This document shows positions 23,747 to 30,969 of a stretch of DNA of 64,000 bases, one piece after another. A program made the position numbers and the translations under genes. Source of the stretch: CAXXIC01 sp049315325 (lineage in GTDB: Bacteria > Bacteroidota > Bacteroidia > Bacteroidales > UBA7332); assembly GCA_049315325.1 (NCBI GenBank), contig JBMOKJ010000007.1, forward strand, positions 62,001-126,000. Reading direction: 5' to 3'. Each line of letters starts with the position of its first letter. The stretch's first letter is position 1. A model generated the notes under the pieces. That model did not search any database. It was not told the origin of the DNA and worked only from the letters and a program-made list of their open reading frames with translations.

Positions 23747-24352
23747 ATGAAAAAATTCCAAATCTTACTACTCCTCTATTTCGCTGGACTGATTGCATCA
23801 GCTGTTGATCCACACGACTATTTCACCTGGATTTTAGAGGTTTTCCCAAGCATTATTGGGCTGATTGTGTTGGCTTTTACGTTCAAACGGTTTCAGTTTA
23901 CCACATTGGTTTATGGTTTTATATTGATTCACAGCTACATACTCTTTGTGGGAGGACACTACACCTATGCCGAAGTGCCGCTTTTCGACTGGATCAAAGA
24001 GGTACTGCATCAGAGCAGAAACAACTACGACAAAGTGGGGCATTTCGCTCAGGGCTTCGTGCCAGCACTGATTGCTCGCGAGATATTTATTCGTCAAAAC
24101 ATTGTAAAACGTGGCGCGTGGCTGTCGTTTCTCACCGTCACAGTTTGTCTATCAATAAGCGTTTTTTATGAGTTTTTGGAGTGGTTTGTAGCCATTGCTT
24201 CAGGTGAATCAGCCGATTCATTCCTCGGCACGCAAGGCTACGTGTGGGACACACAATCCGATATGCTCTACGCATTTATTGGCGCTGCCACAATGGTCAT
24301 CTTTTTCTCACGAATTCACGACAAACAGATCGCGCTGGTAAACGAAAAGTGA
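23747..24352 (+). CDS. DUF2238 (YjdF-type) membrane protein
   Basis: A 201-residue inner-membrane protein with about six hydrophobic segments, starting at ATG 23747 (MKKFQILLLLYFAG). It matches the DUF2238/YjdF family: HSYILFVGGHYTYAEVPL, NNYDKVGHFAQGFVPALIAR, and YEFLEWFVAIASGESADSFL with GYVWDTQSDMLYAFIGA. Conserved His, Asp and Glu residues face these loops, but the function is unknown. It begins 11 bases after the RAYT stop, probably by chance insertion of the transposase upstream rather than functional linkage. Confidence 0.82.
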   Translation: MKKFQILLLLYFAGLIASAVDPHDYFTWILEVFPSIIGLIVLAFTFKRFQFTTLVYGFILIHSYILFVGGHYTYAEVPLFDWIKEVLHQSRNNYDKVGHFAQGFVPALIAREIFIRQNIVKRGAWLSFLTVTVCLSISVFYEFLEWFVAIASGESADSFLGTQGYVWDTQSDMLYAFIGAATMVIFFSRIHDKQIALVNEK

Positions 24353-24405
24353 TGCCGATTGTTATATAGGTAGAATCTTTCCATTCATCTCTAAACTTAA
24401 TCGGT

Positions 24406-24615
24406 ATGAACTTCTTCAAGATGAAAACCAGTTGGTCGAATGCAGAATTTATTCCACTGAAGCTCTGCATCGCTTCGATCTATCTCGTTATTGGCGCCTA
24501 TTTTCACGAGTTTATCAGCAACTACTACACACCGATTTTTATAATCTTTGTCGTAACGGTTGTTTGGACTCTCTACTTGTGGATTAGTAAGATGAAGCAA
24601 GTTATGCCCCGCTAA
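24406..24615 (+). CDS. Small two-helix membrane protein
   Basis: A 69-residue hypothetical protein with two hydrophobic helices (residues 17-32 and 41-60) joined by a short HEFISNYYTP loop; the ends are basic. An internal Met at residue 6 could be the true start. No named family is recognised with certainty. It lies 53 bases after the DUF2238 gene on the same strand, so the two could be co-expressed. Its AT/GC content resembles the neighbours. Confidence 0.5.
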   Translation: MNFFKMKTSWSNAEFIPLKLCIASIYLVIGAYFHEFISNYYTPIFIIFVVTVVWTLYLWISKMKQVMPR

Positions 24616-24627
24616 TCAATTAATTGA

Positions 24628-24635
24628 TATATTTG
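24628..24635 (+). promoter_or_regulatory. Candidate -7 box for the amylase gene
   Basis: TATATTTG followed by TACC matches the Bacteroidota -7 consensus, 82 bases before the ATG at 24718. No TTG box is at 19-21 bases upstream. Confidence 0.45.
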
Positions 24636-24717
24636 TACCTCATTCTACTGTACCTACACAACTGAGTAGAGCGATTTATCAAGCCGACCAATCCGTGTCG
24701 GACAAGCAACCACACGC

Positions 24718-26085
24718 ATGAAACACACACTCATTTGCATTCTCTTCTCAATTGCCTTATTCTCGTGCTCCAAAGAGAGCATCGATTCGCAACCAACTCC
24801 AATTCCCGAAAAAGACCCTGATCAATACGGCACACCGTTTGCCAACGTGCCCGACAGACAAGATGCGGCAATCTATCAGGTGAATATGCGTGTGTTCAGT
24901 GCAACAGGCAATTTCGCTGGAGTAAGGGCTAGACTCGATTCCATCAAAGCTTTGGGCGCAAATGTGGTCTATCTGATGCCCATTTATCCAGTCGGAAAGA
25001 CAAACACCGTCAATTCGCCTTATTGTGTCAGAAACTACACCGACATCAATACCGAATTCGGAAGTCTAACAGATTTACGTGCTTTAGTAGATGATGCACA
25101 CAGCAAAAATATGGCTGTCATACTAGACTGGGTAGCCAACCATACTTCGTGGGACAATCCGTGGATAACGCTTCACAAAGATTGGTATATGCAGAATTAC
25201 CTCGGCAACGTGGTTAGTCCGCCAAATACGGGTTGGAACGACGTTGCACAACTCAATTTCAACAACAAAGCCATGCGCTTCGAGATGATTCACAGCATGA
25301 AGTATTGGGTTTACACGGCAAATATCGATGGATTCAGATGCGACTTCACAGACGGCCCACCTGTTGATTTTTGGAAGCAGGCAATTGATACGCTTCGCAA
25401 CATTAAAACACACAAACTTCTACTTTTAGCAGAGGGAAGCCGAAGCGGTAACTTCAGCGCAGGTTTCGACTTCAATTTCGGCTTTGGGTTTTTCGGAGGT
25501 CTGAAATCGATTTTCAACAACGGATTAGCCACCATAATCGATAACTTAAATTTAAGCGAATACAGCAATTCAACCGGAACTCAACAAGTAGTGCGCTACA
25601 CCAGCAACCACGACGTGAATGGCTCTGACGGCACACCGCTCGAACTTTTTGGTGGCAGGAAAGGGTCGATGGCTGCATTCGCCGTTGCAGCTTGGATGAA
25701 GAGCGTACCGATGGTATATGGTGGGCAAGAAGTCGGTACACCCTACCGCTTGGCATTTCCATTCACGGGATCGAAAGTAAACTGGACACTCAATCCCGAC
25801 ATCACCGCTGAATACAAACACATTCTTGAGATTAGAAACAACAGCAATGCCATTCGCAGGGGTGTAATAACAAGTTACAGTAATTCAGATATTTGCGCCT
25901 TCTCGAAAGAGAGTATCGGCGAGCGTATTTTTGTAATAATCAATCTACGAAATAGTGTGATTATCAATACAATACCAACTGCATTCGCTAATAGCACGTA
26001 TACGAATCTTTGGGACGGAAAACAGATGTATCTCCCCTCTTCCATTACGTTGCAACCCTACAGTTATAATATCTTAAAGCAATAG
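24718..26085 (+). CDS. GH13 alpha-amylase family lipoprotein
   Basis: A 455-residue glycoside hydrolase of the alpha-amylase clan, exported as a lipoprotein (IALFSCSKES, Cys near residue 17). The (beta/alpha)8 barrel motifs are in place: AAIYQVNMRVFSATGNF, VVYLMPIYPVG, VILDWVANHTSWDN, IDGFRCDFTDG (Asp nucleophile), LLLAEGSRSGNF (Glu acid/base) and RYTSNHDVNGSDG (third Asp). A C-terminal beta domain ends at YSYNILKQ. It probably cleaves alpha-1,4-glucans at the cell surface or in the periplasm. No susC/susD partner is present, so it seems to act alone. Confidence 0.92.
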   Translation: MKHTLICILFSIALFSCSKESIDSQPTPIPEKDPDQYGTPFANVPDRQDAAIYQVNMRVFSATGNFAGVRARLDSIKALGANVVYLMPIYPVGKTNTVNSPYCVRNYTDINTEFGSLTDLRALVDDAHSKNMAVILDWVANHTSWDNPWITLHKDWYMQNYLGNVVSPPNTGWNDVAQLNFNNKAMRFEMIHSMKYWVYTANIDGFRCDFTDGPPVDFWKQAIDTLRNIKTHKLLLLAEGSRSGNFSAGFDFNFGFGFFGGLKSIFNNGLATIIDNLNLSEYSNSTGTQQVVRYTSNHDVNGSDGTPLELFGGRKGSMAAFAVAAWMKSVPMVYGGQEVGTPYRLAFPFTGSKVNWTLNPDITAEYKHILEIRNNSNAIRRGVITSYSNSDICAFSKESIGERIFVIINLRNSVIINTIPTAFANSTYTNLWDGKQMYLPSSITLQPYSYNILKQ

Positions 26086-26185
26086 CACACAAAAGTTCGC
26101 TCATTTCTAAATCCGCGTTGTTGCCAACTTCGATGGTTTAATTATATTTAACTATCACTATTCTTATTATATAAACATATATTTA

Positions 26186-26193
26186 TATATTTG
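26186..26193 (+). promoter_or_regulatory. Promoter -7 box of the arsR-trx group
   Basis: TATATTTG followed by CAGC is a strong -7 match, 27 bases before the regulator ATG. An AT-rich run with repeated ATAT lies just upstream and could be where the ArsR protein binds its own promoter. Confidence 0.6.
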
Positions 26194-26219
26194 CAGCATC
26201 AAATAAATAAGCAGAGTTT

Positions 26220-26513
26220 ATGGAAAAATGTGTCACCAAAGAAGAGATGGAATATGTAGCTTACATTCTGAAAGCGTTATCAAACGCCAACAGATTGTTG
26301 ATTTTGAGCGTTTTGGCTCACGAGGGCGAATTAAATGTCTCAGACATCTGCTCCAAATTAGAATGCACTCAGCCACTTATCTCTCACCACCTCACTGATA
26401 TGCAAGCAAAAGGAATTCTAAAGGCGCGTCGAGAAGGTAGAAATATTTTCTATTCGCTAGAAAATCAACGCGTAATTGACATTATCAAGTGCGTTGCAGA
26501 TTGCAAGAAGTAA
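26220..26513 (+). CDS. ArsR-family winged-helix regulator with possible thiol switch
   Basis: A 97-residue ArsR/SmtB-type repressor. The winged helix is clear: LKALSNANRLLILSVLAHEG, the recognition region SKLECTQPLISHHLTDMQ, and the wing KARREGRNIFYSLE. Five cysteines are present, including DIC and LEC around the recognition helix and CVADC near the C-terminus, which could bind metal or form a persulfide/disulfide switch as in BigR/SqrR. It heads a run with a DUF6132 protein and two thioredoxins, which favours redox or sulfur sensing over arsenic. The effector is not proven. Confidence 0.85.
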   Translation: MEKCVTKEEMEYVAYILKALSNANRLLILSVLAHEGELNVSDICSKLECTQPLISHHLTDMQAKGILKARREGRNIFYSLENQRVIDIIKCVADCKK

Positions 26514-26559
26514 AAAAATTTATCAAAATATATCAATCATCATTTATATATAACGCATT

Positions 26560-26772
26560 ATGAATCCAAAAATCAAACAGCTACTTCGGTGGATAATGGC
26601 TGTATTGGGGGCAATAGGTGGTTTTCTCTATTGGAAATACGTAGGATGTCTATCGGGACACTGTCCGCTTCAGCAAGATTGGATGTTGTCTTCACTATGG
26701 GGAGCATCTCTTGGTTATCTGATTGGTGATATGTTTAAAAAGAAAAAAGAGAGTAATAATCCAAACCAATAA
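26560..26772 (+). CDS. DUF6132 small membrane protein
   Basis: A 70-residue protein with two predicted helices (residues 9-27 and 43-57) and a basic tail. The loop YVGCLSGHCPLQQDW carries two cysteines in the CxxxxC pattern typical of the DUF6132 family, found in Bacteroidota beside thioredoxins and ArsR regulators. The paired cysteines at the outer face suggest a thiol-exchange or sulfur-related membrane partner for the thioredoxins that follow; this is an inference. It starts 46 bases after the regulator and ends 7 bases before trxA. Confidence 0.75.
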   Translation: MNPKIKQLLRWIMAVLGAIGGFLYWKYVGCLSGHCPLQQDWMLSSLWGASLGYLIGDMFKKKKESNNPNQ

Positions 26773-26779
26773 TACAATT

Positions 26780-27076
26780 ATGAATAATTTTGCAGAAACA
26801 ATCAACTCAACAAAACCAGTATTGGTAGACTTTTCAGCCGAATGGTGTGGTCCATGCAAGATGATGAAACCGATACTCGAAGATTTGAAGAAAATGGTTG
26901 GCGATGATGCCAAAATTCTAAAAGTAGATGTGGATCAAAATCCAAGCGTTTCGAGAGCTTACCAGATTCAATCGGTTCCAACGCTGATTCTTTTCAAAGA
27001 AGGAAAACCAGTTTTTCGTCAATCAGGCGTTTTGTCAGCAATACAGTTGAAGTCTATTATCGATCAACACAGCTAA
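26780..27076 (+). CDS. trxA: Thioredoxin
   Basis: A 98-residue cytosolic thioredoxin with the classical active site SAEWCGPCKMMKPIL and the cis-Pro segment QSVPTLILFKEG. It reduces disulfides or persulfides of client proteins. I start it at ATG 26780; longer frames overlap the DUF6132 gene and lack family similarity. It is the third gene of the ArsR-led group, followed after 53 bases by a second, exported thioredoxin. This is unlikely to be the only thioredoxin of the cell, given its specialised context. Confidence 0.9.
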   Translation: MNNFAETINSTKPVLVDFSAEWCGPCKMMKPILEDLKKMVGDDAKILKVDVDQNPSVSRAYQIQSVPTLILFKEGKPVFRQSGVLSAIQLKSIIDQHS

Positions 27077-27129
27077 ATAAACGAAAAATGTGCTATTTTT
27101 GTGACTTAACAACCAAAATCAAAAGTGTT

Positions 27130-27588
27130 ATGAAAAGATTAATTTTTGCATTACTCGTCATATTTTCGCTATCGCATTGCACGCAAGCAAACAACAATGC
27201 GAATAACGAATCGGAGAAATCATCAACTGCAGGTTCGAAGCACATCACGCGTGCTGAATTTCTGACCAAAGTATTTGATTATACCAAAGATACGAAAGAG
27301 ATTAACTTTCTTGGTGAAAAACCCGTGATTGTAGATTTCTACGCTACTTGGTGTGGACCATGCCGCCAGTTGTCGCCACTTCTCGAAGAGTTGGCGGTGG
27401 AATACAGCAGCAAAATTGACGTGTATAAAATAGACACAGATAAAGAGCGCGAATTGGCTCAAGCACTTGGTATACAGGCTCTTCCAACGGTTGTTTTCTT
27501 TCCGAAAAAAGGGAAACCAATTGCTATTCAGGGTTTCAGACCAAAAGATGAACTCAAAAAGATAATCGACGAAAGTCTGCTCAAATAA
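27130..27588 (+). CDS. Thioredoxin-fold lipoprotein
   Basis: A 152-residue exported thioredoxin. The N-terminus is a lipoprotein signal (MKRLIFALLVIFSLSHC, Cys 17 as lipid anchor), followed by an Asn/Ser-rich linker. The thioredoxin domain carries the active site ATWCGPCRQLSPLL and cis-Pro region QALPTVVFFPKKG. It probably works on the periplasmic side of a membrane, paired with the cytosolic thioredoxin just upstream. A terminator follows at once, so it ends the ArsR-led transcript. Confidence 0.88.
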   Translation: MKRLIFALLVIFSLSHCTQANNNANNESEKSSTAGSKHITRAEFLTKVFDYTKDTKEINFLGEKPVIVDFYATWCGPCRQLSPLLEELAVEYSSKIDVYKIDTDKERELAQALGIQALPTVVFFPKKGKPIAIQGFRPKDELKKIIDESLLK

Positions 27589-27595
27589 AACGACC

Positions 27596-27632
27596 AAAAG
27601 ATGAAGTTTTCGAAATGCTTCATCTTTTTTTA
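27596..27632 (+). terminator. Intrinsic terminator after the thioredoxin lipoprotein
   Basis: An 11-bp perfect stem AAAAGATGAAG / CTTCATCTTTT (27596-27606 and 27618-27628) has an 11-base loop and a T-run immediately after. Confidence 0.85.
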
Positions 27633-27653
27633 TTCAACTAAACACAGATAATT

Positions 27654-28268
27654 ATGGATCAATTTGCAGATAAAGCTGCCGAATGGGACAAAAACCCCGT
27701 CAGAGCAGCAATGATAGAGCGCTTTGTAGGTGAAATAATCGACAGCGTCCAATTAGATAAAACATCAAATATTCTCGATTTTGGTTGTGGAACTGGAGTC
27801 ATCGGATTACATCTATTGCCGAAGGTAGCTCGCGCCACTTTTGTAGATTCTTCACCAGCCATGATGAGTGTACTCAGCGAAAAAATCGCAGCAGGTAATC
27901 TTCAAAATACACAATCAGTAGTTGGGAATATCGAACTATATGATGCAGAGAATTGTGAAGATTTGATTGTATCGTTGATGGCGATGCACCATGTTGAAGA
28001 TATTAACGCAACACTCGCCTCGTTCCACAAACTGTTGAAAACTGGTGGACAAGTGTTCATTGGCGATTCTGTAGCTGAAGATGGTAGTTTTCACCATCCA
28101 GAAGTGGTTCCGCACAATGGATTCGACACCAAATGGCTCACAAATCAGTTTATGGAAGCTGGATTCAAAGTAGAAAATGTAGATATTTTCCACACCATGG
28201 TGCGGAAAATATCTACAGGAGAAGAGAGACCTTATCCCCTATTTGCATTATTGGCTCGAAAGAATTAG
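27654..28268 (+). CDS. Class I SAM-dependent methyltransferase
   Basis: A 204-residue cytosolic methyltransferase of the UbiE/methyltransf_11-like type. The SAM site is ILDFGCGTGVIGLHLLP near residue 40, followed by FVDSSPAMMSVLSEK (acidic loop), DLIVSLMAMHHVEDIN, and FHKLLKTGGQVFIGDSV. The substrate is unknown. It starts 65 bases after the thioredoxin lipoprotein but beyond that gene's terminator, so it is probably a separate unit. It is convergent with the DUF2461 gene, the stops being one base apart. Confidence 0.85.
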   Translation: MDQFADKAAEWDKNPVRAAMIERFVGEIIDSVQLDKTSNILDFGCGTGVIGLHLLPKVARATFVDSSPAMMSVLSEKIAAGNLQNTQSVVGNIELYDAENCEDLIVSLMAMHHVEDINATLASFHKLLKTGGQVFIGDSVAEDGSFHHPEVVPHNGFDTKWLTNQFMEAGFKVENVDIFHTMVRKISTGEERPYPLFALLARKN

Positions 28269-28269
28269 A

Positions 28270-28947
28270 TTATTTGCCGTAAACGACTTCGTTAACTGTA
28301 AAGTTTAAAAACCGGTTGAAAGGTAACAGCAGTTTCATCAAGCGTGCTACTTCTTCAACAGAATCGTCGCGCAAAAATATTTCGTCTGTGATTTCGGCTT
28401 CTACACAGTAGTTTTTAGGCTTAAGCCATTCGGCATGCTCGAAATCTTTTGGAAATCCGGGTGGAACATTTTTCAGTTTTTCGCCTAACAACTCTTTGTA
28501 ATGCTTCGAAAATTCTGGGTTGAGCATAATTTCAGCAAATTCATCCACATTTTCGTAAACGCTTTTGCGTAGCGCTTTTAGCACATTGGGCTCAGGACAC
28601 CAAACTCCTCCAGCTAAAACCGCCTCACCTGGTTGCACATGAATATAGTAGCCGCCTCGTGGGCTTTTCCGTCCGCCACCGGAGCATATATAGGCAGAAT
28701 AGTAGGGTTTATAAGGCGTTTTATCATTCGAAAAGCGTGTGTCGCGGTAAATCCGGAAGATGGAATCTTTTGCCTGAGCTCCTTTTACATCTTCGTCGAA
28801 CAATGCGATTTCCGCAATAAGTTTATCAACATACGTTTCGAAAATCTTTTTCGTGCGATCATATTCAGCCTTATTTTCGGCAAACCACTCACGATTGTTA
28901 TTCTCATTCAGTGCGATGAGAAATGGGAAAACTTCTTTTAGATTCAT
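28270..28947 (-). CDS. DUF2461 domain protein
   Basis: A 225-residue cytosolic protein of the DUF2461 (TIGR02453) family, whose function is unknown. The family hallmarks are FLIALNENNNREWFAENKAEYD at the start, FRIYRDTRFSNDKTPYKPYY near residue 65, and GGYYIHVQPGEAVLAGGVW. Length matches the family norm. It is a single-gene unit between a methyltransferase and the DUF3857 pair. Confidence 0.9.
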   Translation of the reverse strand: MNLKEVFPFLIALNENNNREWFAENKAEYDRTKKIFETYVDKLIAEIALFDEDVKGAQAKDSIFRIYRDTRFSNDKTPYKPYYSAYICSGGGRKSPRGGYYIHVQPGEAVLAGGVWCPEPNVLKALRKSVYENVDEFAEIMLNPEFSKHYKELLGEKLKNVPPGFPKDFEHAEWLKPKNYCVEAEITDEIFLRDDSVEEVARLMKLLLPFNRFLNFTVNEVVYGK

Positions 28948-28973
28948 ACGAGGTTCATTTTACATATAACACA

Positions 28974-29024
28974 AAAAATTGAGCCGTGTTCGATTTTAAT
29001 TTCTAAAATCTGAACACGGCTCAA
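28974..29024 (-). terminator. Intrinsic terminator after the DUF3857 pair
   Basis: TTGAGCCGTGTTC (28979-28991) pairs with GAACACGGCTCAA (29012-29024), a perfect 13-bp stem. The minus strand continues into TTTTTT. It lies 20 bases past the stop at 29045. Confidence 0.85.
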
Positions 29025-29044
29025 AAATAGTCATTTTTTTTACA

Positions 29045-30964
29045 CTATTTCGTGGTAGTCGTCACCTCTTTCTTGAGGCTCACCACCGCGCAATCCTGTG
29101 TCGAAATCTCTTCTAGAAACTCTCTAAATTCGGAATAGGCCTGAGGTGGAAATACTCCTTTTTGGAGTTCGAAACGTCTAATATAGGTCAGTTTATCCCC
29201 TTTCTGTGTGGTAGATGCACTGTATTTGCCAAATTTGTTTTCAATGTTCGAGTTTTCAGGTAGCCCTGTAACCACAAATCCTTTTGGCAGTTGATAGATC
29301 ACAGTATCTGTTTCGAGTTCGTCTCGACGGATAGCCATATCTGTTTTTCGATTTCTTACCTTGTCAGGAATTTCAGTTTGTTTATTCATAAAATTGACCG
29401 TTAACAGCAGATTATCACCCATTTTTCGAATGTAATTGCTGAATGTCAAGTTTAGGTTTTCATCGAAGTAAGGTGTGCGGCTGCGATGCTCTACGTACTT
29501 AAAGTCTTTGAGTGAAAACGAGGGAAGTTTAATTCGTTGAGCCGTATATTTAAGTTGGTCGGCTGCATCAGCATGATAGATGTGAGAGATTTTATCAGAA
29601 CTCAACCCAATGTATTTTGCATTTACCTCTGCACTGCCACTCTCTTCGTCCTCGATTGTAACTTTTACAGTTCTCGTAACACAATTTTCTGCCGCAGAAT
29701 AGACACGTGTATGCGCCAAACGACTATTATCACCGTCAATAAGCAAGACATCTCTATCGTCTGTAAAATCGCTATTAAAGCCACAAGGCAATCGCTGACT
29801 TGTGCATTCGAGCCAAATGGTATCTTTGGCTGTTGGCACGCATACAATCGCGTGGTTAAATTGACTTGTTGCTATGGTAGTATCAATGGCTTGACTATTA
29901 CCTCCAGCTCTCACCAACGTGTAATACGACTTGACTCCTGCAGCTGACAACAACGCTTTGGTGTAATTGGACAACGCTTTGCAATCGCCATACGACAATC
30001 GATCGACTGTAGAAGCATCAAACGGCTGCCATCCACCAATTCCGACCTGAATGCTCACATAACGCGTTTTTTGTTGAACGTATTCGTAAATCTTTTTGAC
30101 TTTTTCAAAATCGGTTTTGCAGTCAGACGTCAACTCTTTCACCTTGTTTTTTGTCTCTTCGGGCAGTAAATCTTTATTATCAATCAATGTATTTGCCCAT
30201 TGACCAAGACCTTTCCATGATTTCGCATTTCCAACTGATTCGCCTACAGCAAAACTTTCAGAAACTAATCTTACCATTGGGAAATCTATCGAATACACTG
30301 AAGACAATGGCTCATCAACAGTAGCTTTCAGATTTGATAAAGACCATTGGTAGTAATCTTTACCATCTTTAGTCAATTTCTCTACTCCTTTAGGTAAATT
30401 GTACTCCTTAAATTTCAAAGCAAAACCAGTAGGCGTTTCAACCTTAAAAACTGAGTTTTCGTAAGAAATATTCGTGGTATTGTGATACCAAGTTGGCAAA
30501 AAAAGTGTCTGTTTAAGTTCCACTTCGTAGGAATATTCTACAGTATATGGGTAATTTCCAACCCTAGGATTGATGTATTTTACACGATTATCGTCAAACA
30601 TAGTATAACCCGTAATAAAACTTCGGTCGATAATTTCGTCGTACGACACTTTCTTTATCACCTCTCCAACTTCGTTATAAACGCGACCTTTTAGATTCGA
30701 AATTTTATTCAACGGATTGTACTGTTCCATGAAAATAGCATTTTCCTCACCATTTTTATTCAGAATCGTGCGCACTTCAGTCACTTTAACAACAGCGGAT
30801 TTCTCTGAAATAATTTCAACCTCTTGTTGATTTAACCTGATTACCGTATGGGCATTCTCTTGCAACACAGGCGGAATTGCGCTAACAGGATATTTCAAAT
30901 CCTTTGCAAAACTGATACTAGAAAATCCAATTAAAAAGAAAAACAAACTACTAAACTGCTTCAT
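29045..30964 (-). CDS. DUF3857 protein with intact transglutaminase core
   Basis: A 639-residue exported protein with a signal peptide (residues 1-20, FSSISFAKD). The N-terminal DUF3857 beta domain (RLNQQEVEIISEKSAVVKVT, VEYSYEVELKQT) is followed by a transglutaminase-like domain with YGDCKALSNYTKALL (Cys nucleophile near residue 327) and FNHAIVCVPTAKDTIWLECT (His and acidic residue). A C-terminal beta domain follows. Such proteins are probably periplasmic and their substrates are unknown. It lies five bases after a paralogue on the same strand whose core is degenerate. Confidence 0.88.
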   Translation of the reverse strand: MKQFSSLFFFLIGFSSISFAKDLKYPVSAIPPVLQENAHTVIRLNQQEVEIISEKSAVVKVTEVRTILNKNGEENAIFMEQYNPLNKISNLKGRVYNEVGEVIKKVSYDEIIDRSFITGYTMFDDNRVKYINPRVGNYPYTVEYSYEVELKQTLFLPTWYHNTTNISYENSVFKVETPTGFALKFKEYNLPKGVEKLTKDGKDYYQWSLSNLKATVDEPLSSVYSIDFPMVRLVSESFAVGESVGNAKSWKGLGQWANTLIDNKDLLPEETKNKVKELTSDCKTDFEKVKKIYEYVQQKTRYVSIQVGIGGWQPFDASTVDRLSYGDCKALSNYTKALLSAAGVKSYYTLVRAGGNSQAIDTTIATSQFNHAIVCVPTAKDTIWLECTSQRLPCGFNSDFTDDRDVLLIDGDNSRLAHTRVYSAAENCVTRTVKVTIEDEESGSAEVNAKYIGLSSDKISHIYHADAADQLKYTAQRIKLPSFSLKDFKYVEHRSRTPYFDENLNLTFSNYIRKMGDNLLLTVNFMNKQTEIPDKVRNRKTDMAIRRDELETDTVIYQLPKGFVVTGLPENSNIENKFGKYSASTTQKGDKLTYIRRFELQKGVFPPQAYSEFREFLEEISTQDCAVVSLKKEVTTTTK

Positions 30965-30969
30965 AATCT

